Assembly (NCBI GenBank): GCA_018340375.1
Contig: JAFFJZ010000010.1
Location: forward strand, 5,518,001-5,582,000
Length of the DNA stretch: 64,000 bases
DNA from: Gonatopus flavifemur
Lineage: Eukaryota > Arthropoda > Insecta > Hymenoptera > Dryinidae
Reading direction: 5' to 3'
Both the position numbers and the translations under genes were made by a program. The notes beneath the pieces were generated by a model. The model did no database searches, was not told the origin of the DNA, and was given only the letters and a program-made list of their open reading frames with translations. Numbering within the stretch: position 1 is the stretch's first letter; each line of letters begins with the position of its first letter. Shown piece after piece: positions 34,041-44,736 of the stretch.

Positions 34041-34445
34041 CCCTGGTGAAAATGGAAGCGGTGAGGAAGAGTAAACGAAGCGTATACTGGAAGGTAACAG
34101 AGAGACGTTGATGCAAAGTGTACGAAGCTTGAATGAGAAGGATACAAAAAGTATGTGGAACGGGAATCGAAACAAAGGAAGCGTATAAAATTCAAGAAAA
34201 TAAAATTGAAAAATTGGTATCGGATGCTTAAAAATATTATTTGAAGTCAGAAAAAGTAGGTTTCGCATACGCTTGATGTAATTCACTATTAAGTTACATG
34301 GAGCGTGTGTGAAACGGGATCGAGAGCTCATAAAGCGTATACGGAACGTATGATATCATCTCTCCACAGCAAGCAGGCATCACACGTTTGAGGGAGAGAT
34401 AATTGAAACGTTTTTCGCTTCGTATACTCTTCATTTTCACCAGGG
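34041..34445. mobile_element. F7 foldback (CCCTGGTGAAAATG / CATTTTCACCAGGG ends)
   Basis: Exact 14-base inverted termini 405 bp apart. Inner arms carry GCGTATACTGG, CGTATACGGAACGTATG and ACTTTTTGTATCC-like repeats of GTATAC. The mariner lies directly to its right. Confidence 0.65.
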
Positions 34446-34448
34446 TTA

Positions 34449-35579
34449 TTAGGTGCACAACTTTACTTCCGCTGTTTACAACGGTAGGTGGCGGTCGAAA
34501 GCATTGATTGTTTGTTTCCATTTGAAGAAATGTGCTGCAGAGTCGCATCGAATCCTTGTCCAGGCATATGGTAACTATGCTCTATCAGAAGCAACATGCA
34601 AAAGATGGTTTGTTCAACGGTTCAGAGATAATGATTTTGAAATGAAGAGTGTGGAAGACCACCAAAAAAGTTTGAAGACGCCGAACTGCTAGCAATATTG
34701 GATGAAGATGATACTTTGAGTCAAAAGCAAATGACAGCAATGTTAAATGTTGCACAACAAACAATTTCTGACCGTTTGAAGGCTATGGGAAAGATCTAAA
34801 AGTGTGGAAAATGGGTGCCACATGAATTGAATTGAATTTTCACAGATGGAAAACCGAAAAAACACTTGTGATATTTTGTTTCAGAGACACGAAAGAAAAT
34901 CAGTTTTGCATCGAATTGTTACTGGCGATGAGAACTGGATTCATTTCAAGAATCCTAAATGGAGAAAATCATAGGTTAATCCGGGACAATCATCAACATC
35001 GACTACAATACTCTGTGTTTAGTGGGACCAAAAAGATGTGATGTATCATGAGTTTCTAAAACCTGGTGAAACTGTCAATACTAATCGCTACAGATAACAA
35101 ATTATCAATTTGAACCATTCATTGATCGAAAAACGACCAGAATGGGCCAGAAGACACGGCGAAGTAATTTTATTACACGACAATGCACCTGCACACAAAG
35201 CGAAACCGGTTCAGGATACAATCAAAGCACTTGGCTGGGAGCTGCTACCCCACCTACCGTATTCACCAAACTTGGCCCTTTTCGACTACCATTTGTTTCC
35301 ATCGATGGGACACGCATTGGCTGAGCAGCACTTCGATTCCTACGAAGAAGTCGAAAATTCGATGTCTGATTAGTTTGCTTCAGAAGACAAACATTTCTAT
35401 TGGCGTGGTATCCACAAATTGCCAGGAAGGTGTTCAAAATGTGTAGAAAGCAATGGTCAATACTTTGAATAAATTTTTTTTAGTATTTCATTTCCACAAA
35501 AAAAAACGCTTATTTCGTACCGGTACACCTGGTATTCAATTTTTGAGGAAAAACGGTGGAAGCAAAGTTGTACACCTAA
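34449..35579 (+). mobile_element. Decayed mariner transposon
   Basis: The ends TTAGGTGCACAACTTTACTT and AAGCAAAGTTGTACACCTAA are the inverted terminal repeats of mariner, flanked by TA at 34447-34448 and 35580-35581. The 1131-bp length is shorter than the usual 1.3 kb. The inside is a transposase pseudogene with many stops and frameshifts. Confidence 0.9.
34500..35470 (+). pseudogene. Mariner transposase pseudogene
   Basis: Recognisable pieces in several frames: LKKCAAESHRILVQAYGNYA (helix-turn-helix region), CKRWFVQRFRDNDF, TGDENWIHF (first catalytic Asp), HDNAPAHKA (second Asp) and YSPNLALFDYHLFPSMG (third Asp region). At least six stops or frame changes separate them and the N-terminus is corrupted, so it cannot encode an active enzyme. 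It might once have mobilised TA-target elements, but its ends differ from those of the F1 MITEs. Confidence 0.85.
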
Positions 35580-35689
35580 TATGTGATGATGAATAATGAT
35601 TCTTCATGTCACAAATTGAATGTCATGAAGAGTAATCAAGTTTTTTCCTCTAAGAAGTATGAAGAACCAAGTTGGAGCTTGTCAAAAGT

Positions 35690-35845
35690 TAATATACACA
35701 ACTTGGGCCAGGTCCAGGTTATCATGCCAAGCTTTCACCAAGCTTGGACCATTTTTTGTGATGGGTTCTGGCCCTCTATGAGTGAGAATTGGGCCAAGGT
35801 CAGGCCAAGCGTGGGTCATTTGTCAATTCCTAACTGGATATTGAA
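35690..35845. repeat. Cluster of TTGGGCCA / CAAGCTTGG repeats
   Basis: AACTTGGGCCAGGTCCAGG, CCAAGCTTTCACCAAGCTTGG, TTGGGCCAAGGTCAGGCCAA: short palindrome-bearing units like those at 38990-39125 and 39770-39930. Confidence 0.5.
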
Positions 35846-36222
35846 TTTTTATCCAAATCTATAACAATTAGATATCTTTTTTATCAGAACGAATCAATTC
35901 TTACCAAAGTTTCCTTATATGCCCTGATTTGTATAATGATTTACAAAAAGATCGAGGTGTACGGGTCAATGAGGAGATAACGCCTGTAGGAAGGCAACGA
36001 TTCATTCTAGCAACGTGAACTTGTTAATCGGGTTATCAACCACACGGCTTCGTATAGAACTGGAACCCTGTTGAAAAGAGACGATGGAAACCGATTGGAA
36101 GACTCTGTTCTGTTTCTAACTGTTCTGAGCCCTCCCAATTGATCTCTATCGTTTCATTCTTCCAGGGAAGATAACAAAGAAGATCTTGAAATCAGGTGGT
36201 TCATAATACAAGAATGAGAACT

Positions 36223-36843
36223 CTAAGATAAAAGAATAATCATCCTCAGAGTGAGTCTGGAGTACTGAAGCACATGACTAGAATGAAAACAACGTAACGT
36301 GATATAACTTTCGGATTTTGCGAATTGGGGAGTGAGAGACAAAAACAGGGGATATGTCGAATGAGCAGTCTCAACCTCATGAATGACACGCAAAGGTAAA
36401 CTCAGGTAAGAAGAAGAATAAATGTGAGTGAAAGAGAAATACCACAGTGAAGAGGAGAAAAAATGAATTGAAAAGAAGAAATAGAGTCCGTCTAGAGGGG
36501 AAAGAAAAAGAGGAGAATGAGTGACCGAAGTAGAGAGAAGCGAGGATGGAGCACCGAGCGAGATAGAGAAAGTTGAAGGAAGAGGATAGGACAAGTGAGT
36601 CAGTTGATGAGGAGAGCAGGGAGAGGAGTACGAAGAGAGAAGAGAAAGGACTCTAAACACCTGAGGGAGAAAAGAAGAAGGACGACGAAGCTTGAGAATT
36701 TCGTAGCGGGAGGAAAGAGAAGCACGAACCGCCGACTGGTCCAGCGCTCGTAAAACTCTTCGACTCTCCTCAACGTGTGTAACTCGTGTACCGTGTACCT
36801 TTGCTTCATGCTGCATCTTGTACGGAATCCCGCTGAAGTTCAA
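36223..36843. repeat. Purine-rich tract upstream of a possible promoter
   Basis: Between about 36410 and 36720 the + strand is mostly A and G (GAGAGGAGTACGAAGAGAGAAG). The 206-residue minus-strand open frame here is rich in Ser, Leu, Phe and Pro, shows no domain, and is best read as low-complexity by-product. Confidence 0.55.
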
Positions 36844-37270
36844 AAGTTTTCAAAGGAAAAGCTCTTTCGTTCGCATGTTCACGCTCGATATAATCTATAT
36901 ATCGTTAGGAGGAAGAAGGATAAAAGCGAGGTTTGCGTGTTGATCTAAGTTTTCTTATAACCGTGTAGAGAAATGCTCGCGAATACGCGTGTGTCTGTGC
37001 TCGTTGCAAAAGTGTTGAATCTTTGGTAGAGAACTACACGAACAACTCGAAGAAAAACAGCTTTTACCTTGTGGAACCGTGGACAAATACATTGGAAGAA
37101 CAGGATATTCTAAAACTAAAAGTATTTAGTTGGCGCGGAAAGGACGACGACACTTGTGAATTGATGGTGCGGTGAATTTTATAGCGTCGATGTTTTATGT
37201 TTGTCCACGTGTGTCTTCGTACCGAAACAAAGTTGATATTCTCATCGCGTTTTCGGACCTAGAGTTGAGG
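36844..37270 (+). promoter_or_regulatory. Possible promoter and untranslated first exon of the BTB-BACK-TLDc gene
   Basis: A CpG-richer block (GCTCGCGAATACGCGTGTGT, GGTTTGCGTGTTG) ends in GTTGAG|GTAATG, a plausible splice donor at 37271. It has no long ORF. The first coding exon at 44526 is preceded by a good acceptor with only 14 untranslated bases, so an upstream noncoding exon must exist. This is the best candidate I see, by inference only. Confidence 0.35.
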
Positions 37271-38417
37271 TAATGTGAACTATCCGACTATTATCTCGTA
37301 TACCATTGATTGAACGAATGATCAGAATATATACATATTTATAGGGTTTCTTGGAAATTTTATATTCGAGTTGCATGAACGATTAAACACAAATGAGATT
37401 CAATTATTCAGGAGAATATTTCGTTCGATCTAACAAGAGCATTCATGCAGATCCATCCTGCATGAAGAAAATTTCATAATAAAATCAATTCATATATCGA
37501 TCCTCAATGATTATCAATAAATTATTGTGTAATCAGTAACAAGATATTAACAATCATTTTATTGTTGGGTCTATAATATACGTTTGTGTACAAACAAAGG
37601 TGTAGCGACATTGGACCAACTTTGGCCAGATCTTGGGCCAACGTAAATAAAATGAGGGTCAATTTCCATCTAATTTTCATATACGCATGGAGAACCGATT
37701 AGTATAATTTGATAACAATTTAATTCAAGACGAATGGTGTGGTTGAGTTTCAGATAGCTAAGAAATTTAATCATCACTTTGGATAAAAATTCAGTCGAAT
37801 TCAATAAATTTCATTTGTCACCGCTCAAATCTCGATATCCATCGAATAAACTGTTTCATTCATATTTCAGATAAACAAACCTTCATTTATGTCAGCTGAG
37901 AGACACTTAGCTCTTGCGGTAAAAGTAAAATTGAAGATAAGGTATTTTATTGTTTAGCAAAATCGAATGCATGAATTCTCTTTCTCTAAATAACTTTTAT
38001 TATCAGAGTTCATCGACTGATCATTCAAGCATTGGCGATCATTTGAGTTTTAATTTGATGTGGAAAATGCAGATTCATCAACGGTTCATAAATCTCTTGA
38101 GTACAAACTTTGTTTTCCTTTGATAGATGACGGGTATCACGATTTAACGATGTTTATATCTGTCAATTATGATTATTTTGATTGACTTGGTTGACGTTAT
38201 TATCATCAGAGACTATGTCAAAGACTTTGCGAACCAAACACACACAGATCAATGAAATTTGAAGAGAGAATGAATATTCAGAGCGTATGAATATTCACAA
38301 GAATATGGTTCAGAATATACTAACAGTTTTTCTAATAATTTTCTTCCAACATTATCTGCGAAGACGAAAATCAATGAAAGAGATCATATCCAAATTCTGT
38401 TTTATGTACTGTTCTTT
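37271..38417. other. AT-rich stretch, no gene recognised
   Basis: No coding frame with family resemblance. One TTGGCCAGATCTTGGGCCAA palindrome lies at 37621-37640. Confidence 0.4.
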
Positions 38418-38725
38418 CTATAGGGAACTCAATTTTGACAAAGATGATGGTACAAAAAGTTCCATGCAGGTATTGCGAAGACTGGAAAAGATCCAAGCTT
38501 GTCCCAAGGGTGGCACATGTGTCAGAAACAAACCTCCCTCAAAAATATTGTGCCCGATATTGTTCCATGATTGTCCCGTTGTTCCCAATGGATAGTCAGT
38601 CGAGGTACATTTGTTAATATTTTTGAAATGGTCCCTAGATTTGGTACAAGCTTGGCACAAGTGTGAAAATCGAGCATTCGTTGAGAACAATTGTGCCAAT
38701 ATTGCCCACATGAATGGCACAATGT
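38418..38725. repeat. Foldback-like repeat with GTCCCAAG / TTGTGCCAATATTG units
   Basis: ATCCAAGCTTGTCCC and GGTACAAGCTTGGCAC, and AATATTGTGCCCGATATTG and CAATTGTGCCAATATTGCC, appear in both arms. Probably an old foldback of the same GGCCAAGC group as 38990-39930. Confidence 0.45.
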
Positions 38726-38989
38726 TTATAAGTGAGATCTTATTAGTTTAGTTTGAGCATAATTCAACAATAGAATCAAAATTGATTGGAATATCAAAGA
38801 ACGCAAATTTTCCAATGATCATACAAGCTTGTCCCAGTCTTGTCACATTTTTTCTATCGTTTTAAGATAATTCATGTACGGTATTCTGAGGGAGAAAGTC
38901 GTGAACTGAAGTATGAATCAATTACTTTTTTCATCCATATCTGCGATCAAAGAAGCATTGGTTGATGCTTGGTGAATGAATTGAACCGG

Positions 38990-39125
38990 GCCTGGCAAAA
39001 CCACTGGCCCAAGCTTGTCCGGATCTTATCATTCCCAAGCCTGGGCCAAGTTTGGTAAATTGTCCAAGACAAGTCTCGGCAGGTCTTGTGCCAGGCTTGG
39101 TCCATCATTGGGCCATTGGTCCATA
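38990..39125. repeat. GGGCCAAGCTTGG repeat cluster
   Basis: Dense TGGCCCAAGCTTGTCC, AAGCCTGGGCCAAGTTTGG and CCAGGCTTGGTCCAT units in about 135 bp. Confidence 0.5.
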
Positions 39126-39769
39126 CACACATGTGGTATTATTCATTTATATACTGTTATAATTAACAGAAATATGCCTTGGATCTCTACGGACAACTTC
39201 TTATAACTTTTATCGTTCAATGTCATGTAGAAACTCTAATTCAATTATTAGAATCTGTGCTTCCATGTCGTTTATTGATTTTACCAATTTATGCCTAATC
39301 GTTATGCACTGTTGGGAAGTTCTTGGATTATAAACTGTTATAAATTGAATAATATAGTATCAAAAAGTACTCTCATTTTCTATGAAAAAAAGTACAAGAA
39401 TTATTCAAGGTGTGTCAGAAAATCCTGCGCGTCTTTCAACACGTGAATGGTTCTAAAGATTTTAGTCGAAATCCATCAGCAAACTGCAATAACTTTTGAT
39501 TTAATGTTGTTAAAATCTTTTTCTGAACAAATATCGGTTAATTAGTTTCCAATTGTTCATTTTATCCAATTGAATCTTTCAGAAAAATTTCCTACAAGAA
39601 GTTACAGCAGTTGTCCGATGGAGTTGGCTGATGTGTTTAGAGTCATATAAGGAGTGATTTCTGAGGCAAAAACAAGACACTTTTTTCTTCGTTGAAATAT
39701 TGGGAAATCTTTAGTTTTGGAGTTATACGAAGAGTAAGATAAGGTAACCATTAATCCCAAGTGTGTATT

Positions 39770-39935
39770 AACGGTGGGCCCAATCCAAGCCCAGGGTGAG
39801 TGCCCATGCTGCCCAACGTGGGGCCAAGCTGAGTAGACAAATGGGGCCAACCCTCAGATGATAACATCGTTCCCAGCTTGGCTGGATTGCTTTGCCCGAG
39901 GATTGGTAACACCATAGGCCCAGCATGAACCCAGA
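39770..39935. repeat. GGGCCAAGC repeat cluster
   Basis: GGTGGGCCCAATCCAAGCCC, TGGGGCCAAGCTGAG and CCCAGCTTGGCTGG units, same family as 38990-39125. Confidence 0.45.
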
Positions 39936-40001
39936 CTAGGCAATCAATACGGTGCCTTCATTTTTTTTTTAAATTGGAGAATTGCTTTGAATTCTACCCC
40001 A

Positions 40002-40275
40002 CACGGAAAAAATTAGTCATCCAAATTTTCGTTGACTAATATGTCACTTTTGGACGGAGCCCAAATTCGAGAAGAATTCGTACACCGAATTTCAATAATT
40101 CGTGGACTTTGTCCATTGTTTCAATCATGGAATCCACTTTTCGTTTTGATCGTCGGAAGAATGGAAAGGGTCAACGAATTATTCAAATCCAGTGTACGAA
40201 TTCTTCTCGAATTTATGCTCCGTCCAAAAGTGACATACCAGTCAACGAAAATTTGGACTACTTATTTTTTCCGTG
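40002..40275. mobile_element. F1 foldback MITE (CACGGAAAAAATTAGTC / TATTTTTTCCGTG ends)
   Basis: The arms match through AATTTTCGTTGACTAATATG, TCACTTTTGGACGGAGC and TTCGAGAAGAATTCGTACAC and their inverses, about 115 bp per arm. CA flanks both sides (mutated TA). The open frame at 40032-40517 crosses it and is not a gene. Confidence 0.8.
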
Positions 40276-40786
40276 CACTTTGGCCCAGTCTTGAGCCTAG
40301 TGTTGAGTTCCATCGTGCCTTTATGGGCCCAAGGAATGAGGAAATTCGGCATGGACGAGGAAAACTCTTCTACGGGAGATCCGGTTCAAAATGTTGGCCA
40401 GTTCTGTCAGAAATTTTCAATAGAGTTCTCATTGACCAAATGAGGAACATTGAGGTGGGAAATATTGTTGGCATAAGTTTTGTCATTTTCATAGAGGAGA
40501 CCCTAGAATTATTATAAATATTACAGAGTTTTTATTGATTATATTGTGGTAATGTTTTGAAACAGGCTGAAACATTACCGTTGAGATGAAAAGACATTTT
40601 TTTGCACGTTACAGAACTTATTCTTAACAAGATACGAAACTTATGTTGGGATAAATTTTCTTCAAAGTCATTGATTTGTTCCCAAAAATTTTATATAAAA
40701 TTGAATTGTTGAATAAAAAAAAAGAATTACTGATGAATCTTGTAAAAATAGTTCAATATTTGAAAAGTTGAGTGAATATAATTCTT

Positions 40787-40991
40787 TACTGAGAGAAGAT
40801 TTTATTTGTATGTAATAAATATTGTTTTGGATACCCAAAAATAAAGTTTATTAACAGTTGAGGAACGTCATATGAGGTTTTTTAACAGTTAATAAACTTT
40901 ATTTATAGGTCTAAGTTTATGTGGAAAAAATATTCATTTCGCCATATCCAAAACAAGCTTTATTAAATGCAACTAAACTCTTCTCTCAGTG
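40787..40991. mobile_element. F1 MITE (ACTGAGAGAAG / CTTCTCTCAGTG ends)
   Basis: The arms share TTTTGGATAC-like and AAAGTTTATTAACAGTT / AACAGTTAATAAACTTT segments. The right arm ATTTCGCCATATCCAAAAC matches the right flank of the F2 insertion at 5799-5820. Confidence 0.65.
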
Positions 40992-40997
40992 TTCCTA

Positions 40998-41241
40998 CAC
41001 TGGAAAAACAATTTCTTCCACTCTAATAAATAGTTTATTTGTCTTCTCTCCATAAAATATTTCTTAGGATTAATGAAATATTCAATCGAATCAAATAATG
41101 GAATGCTTGCCCCAAATACATTGGTCTTCTAAACAAATAATTTAATAGTCACAAGTCATCGGTATTTGCATCTAATCGAATATTTAATTTCTATAAGTAA
41201 ATATTTTATGGAGAGAGGACAAATAAATATTTTTTCCAGTG
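40998..41241. mobile_element. F1 MITE (CACTGGAAAAACAATTTC / TTTTTTCCAGTG ends)
   Basis: TA on both sides. Inner arms AGTTTATTTGTCTTCTCTCC and GGAGAGAGGACAAATAAAT are inverted. A second copy lies in intron 2 of the BTB gene at 53785-53993, sharing AATCAAATAATGGAATGCTT. Confidence 0.8.
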
Positions 41242-42342
41242 TACAGATTTTGATATTCAGCCGATAAGCAACGCAAAATCGAATAAAATATGCGTTGCGC
41301 GCTGATAAGTAGATCATTATGTTCTACAAACCAATAGTCCAATCGATTTGAAATTTTTCAGAAAGTTAGTCCATACACCAGCGAACAACTTTGTCGCTAG
41401 AAGTTTTTTGTAGTTCATACTTCCTCTATATACCACTTTTTTTTAATACAAATTACAAAAAACGTGATTCTTACTTCGAATAAAAATTTATTGATTTAAT
41501 ATTAATTTTCAAAATCTTTCGCGACATTAACGTCTTCGGGGTGGTCTTACGAATCAAAATCCACAAGATTTATTCTGATTCATCCACAAATAAATGAGAT
41601 TGAACGGGTTTAATGTTGTAAATAATTGGTTTTTGTTTCCAAAATCTTATATTGCTTTCATTTTATTTCTCAAAAACTACCAATCAAGGAAACAAATCGT
41701 AAGGGGACACTCGATGTGATTTTTCAAGCCTCTATCAGCTAGTATTTTTTAATTTTCGAAGTTCAGACTTTTTCCCGAACTTCGACGCGTCGCGACGTCA
41801 CGGCGTGGTCCATAATTTGACGACTTCTCGAGGCATTCTTTCCGTCACCTCAATTGGGTACTATAGGTTCCACTAGGAAATATTCCGATTAAATCCTATT
41901 CAATGATCGTGATGCTCACTTCGAACTGATAGTGATCACATTCCTATTGAGTTTCATTTTCTGATCCATTCCTTCATCTTAGGTCAAATACTGGTTCATT
42001 CCCGTCCTTTGATTCGTGACAATTCATGTGATTTATAAAAATCCCAGATGAATATCGTCTCCATTGCTTAAAATTACTAATCAATGGCGATATAGCATTC
42101 GGATTAACTAGCTCATGCTCATGCACTATCTAGACAGTGCTGAATCTTAATTTCCACTTGCTCTTCAAATCTGGAAGAGTGAAAACTCAAGCGTTTCACT
42201 CCGCTAAGTCTCAGAAGTGAGCCAGTCCGCTTCGAGTGGGATTCTCACTCGTTTCCAGTGAACTCTCATTCTTTTAGAGTAGAAAATTCACTCTAAAATT
42301 GGGGTGGCTGCGAATTTCTAACCTCAAACTTTGGACTTCCAC
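41242..42342. other. Intergenic or intronic, no gene recognised
   Basis: Hairpin GAAGTTCAGACTTTTTCCC / GGGAAAAAGTCTGAACTTC-like pair with GAACTTCGACGCGTCGCGAC at 41755-41800. Repeated AGTGGGATTCTCACTC and TAAAAGAGTGGG-like units at 42170-42300 recur on the far side of the GC-rich foldback at 43070-43110. Confidence 0.4.
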
Positions 42343-43067
42343 CCCAGACAAAAATTCCCGGGCGGGTGGGATTCCCAAATTCGCATGTGGACTCAGATTC
42401 CTGGCCGGGACCCGCCAGGACGAGCCAGGTCCTGCCTGGAACCCCTCTGGTTCCCGCTCGGGGCCGGCCAGGTGGTGACTCGAGCGGGAACCTCACCCGG
42501 CTGCCGGGTCCCGCCGGGATAGCATCGGGAGGTTTTCTAAACATTCACAAAACGTACTTTCTCACACAGAGAACGTTCAAATGAGATCCCAGGACGTTCT
42601 AAGAATGTCGCATGTATGTCCCAGGGACATACAAATGTTCCGTAATGTTCTATTTATCTTCACCCAGCGACGTTTTGGGGATGTGTTCAATAAAGGTGTC
42701 AATGACGTTCTGCGATACTACACATATGTTTGTAAAGGTTAGTTTCCATGAAAGTACTTTTGGAAAACATACTAAGGACGTTCCGTGTGAGATGAAAAGA
42801 ACGTACCGGGAGCGTATTCGGGTGCACTCAAAATGGAGGTTCTCTGAACACATCAAAACCTACTCCCCGGACATCAAGCCGCGCAGAACTTAGGTTATGT
42901 TGCTAAAACGTTTAGAAGACTTCTGATGTTATCTGGGCGGGCGGGAACCTGACAGCTCCCGAGCAGGAACCAGAGGGTTTTCAGGCAGGACCTGGCGGAT
43001 TCCGGCCAGGAACCTGAGTCCACATGCGAATTAGGGAATCCCGCCTACCCGGGAATTTTTGTCTGGG
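42343..43067. mobile_element. GC-rich foldback element split by an AT-richer F2 element
   Basis: CCCAGACAAAAATTCCCGGG at 42343 and CCCGGGAATTTTTGTCTGGG ending at 43067 are exact inverted termini. Arms (to about 42514 and from 42938) are very GC-rich, for example GGCCGGGACCCGCCAGGACG, and match inversely with changes. The middle, 42515-42937, is a separate F2 element. Confidence 0.75.
42515..42937. mobile_element. F2 element nested in the GC-rich foldback
   Basis: The left end CGGGATAGCATCGGGAGGTT and the right end AACTTAGG...CTTCTGATGTTATCTGGG are inverted relatives (GGGATAGCATC versus CAGATAACATC). The interior is rich in GAACGTTC, GGGACATAC and ACGTTCT units and much richer in AT than its host. 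Confidence 0.55.
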
Positions 43068-44525
43068 ACTCTAAAAGAGTGGGAATTTCACTCGAAATTT
43101 CGACAAGCTCACTTCCCTAGCAGAAATCAACACCAGATCAATGTTGTTCCGAGGCATCTAAGCTCGAAACAACTTTAATTCGGTGCCAATTTCTGCCAGG
43201 GTTCTGGCTGCCTGAAGAGTGGACTCTCACTCTGAATATTTTATAAAGTGAGTATCGATCGATTTGCCGATTTTTTTGTCGAAATTTTCTGAATCGATGT
43301 AGAATCGTGACGCATGACAATAAAAATTACGTTATGCTCCACAGAATAAGCAGATACGGTCAACGGATTCGAATAGAGTATTTTTTTTCTTGGAAAAAAA
43401 TGCTGCGAGAACGGAGATGGTTGGAACGTAGGCTAGAAAAAAGGAGGAGAGACGGAATGGAGGAGTTAAAAGGAGAAAAACAAGTGAAAAACGCGGTACC
43501 GATTAAAGCACAATCGACGCTAATTGCGCGATTAATATTTGATTTGCGTCGCACAGTCGCGTTGCACCATGAGAGATTCTATGTTGGATCGCTTGCCTGA
43601 TTCCCTTTTAATTAGTTCAGGGTTTTGGAGTTTTCGAACGTGCGTCAGCCGTCGATTGTACCGCGAATAGGCAAATGGGATTCATAGGAAGAGAAGAGGA
43701 GAAAGGGACGTATTACAATTGACGGTCATTCGCTCGGTACTTCCTCCGTCCATAGGATTCCATTTGTTTTGCTGTATTTTTATTTCCTTTTATTCCTGTC
43801 ACCGATTCGATTAAAAAGTGATCTAACTTGTATAAACGATTACCCAATTTCCCAACTGGATAGAAAAAAAAAGAATACCACACCGGAGCTTCAGTGCTTG
43901 ATTTTTCCGCTCGGTTTTGTGGCCGTTGTTGGTCGCATAAAGGAGATTTTCCATTAAAAATCTTTTTATGACATAGTTTTCAACATAGTTATTGTTTTTT
44001 TTTTCATCTGGTCACGGAAGAATATGATGAATATAAGAGTCGTTGGTAACAGATGTAATGATTTGTTTTACGTATTTGATGTATGTTTTCGAAATAGATT
44101 TGATGAAGTGGAATTTCTTTTACACAACTCTAGAAGATATTTCTTCCTCTTTCAATCTTCAAAGTCGAATTTCTCTGATCTTTAGTGAAAATGACGCATT
44201 CAGCGAAGTGTTACGTGAAGCTTCTCAGATGAAAAGTGAAGTGACAGGAAGTAAAGAGTGAATGAAAAGCGTCAAAAGGATTTTGGAAGGGTTTTTTTTG
44301 TTTGGAGGACACAAACTTACGTTTAAGTATTCTATTCTAATTACAAGAGGATGTTTTCAAGCGGCTCGTTGAGGAAAGTGTACACGGTTGCGACGCATTT
44401 TCAAGAACTCGCAGTTAGAATACACTTACATACTTCTTTATGGATGATGAAATTTTCTAATGTGTTTTTGATTGTTTACGTACAAAAAATACTCGATACA
44501 CTTTCATGATATTTCGATATTACAG
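43068..44525. other. Probable intron sequence before the first coding exon, no gene recognised
   Basis: No frame with family resemblance; 43130-43220 and 43380-43760 are less repetitive. A good acceptor, TCGATATTACAG, ends at 44525. Confidence 0.4.
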
Positions 44526-44539
44526 AGCAGATTGTTCAA

Positions 44540-44736
44540 ATGGGTACCAGAGCTGTCGCTGTAGGAGCGACAACAGGTGCTGCTGGTGTTTCTGGCGAGG
44601 CTGGACTTGCTGGCGTACCGAGACTTCTTGAAGATTTAGCAAGATTATCTGAGGATAAAGATTCAGCTGATATTGTATTCTTACTCGGGAGAGAGGAGAC
44701 ACCAGTTTATGCGCATAGGATTATCCTTCAGGCAAG
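44540..44736 (+). CDS. BTB-BACK-TLDc gene, coding exon 1
   Basis: The exon starts at 44526 after ATTACAG and the ATG is at 44540. The N-terminus is a Gly/Ala-rich stretch ([18 protein letters not shown]), then [20 protein letters not shown], the first strand and helix of the BTB fold. The donor CAAG|GTGAGT is at 44737 (phase 2). Confidence 0.85.

Noticed and set aside
36223..36843. 206-residue minus-strand open frame, the longest in the window
   Set aside because: It lies on a purine-rich tract and encodes Ser/Leu/Phe/Pro low complexity without any domain; typical by-product of skewed composition.
40032..40517. 161-residue open frame on the + strand
   Set aside because: It crosses the F1 foldback MITE 40002-40275, so it is transposon hairpin sequence read through, with no family motif.
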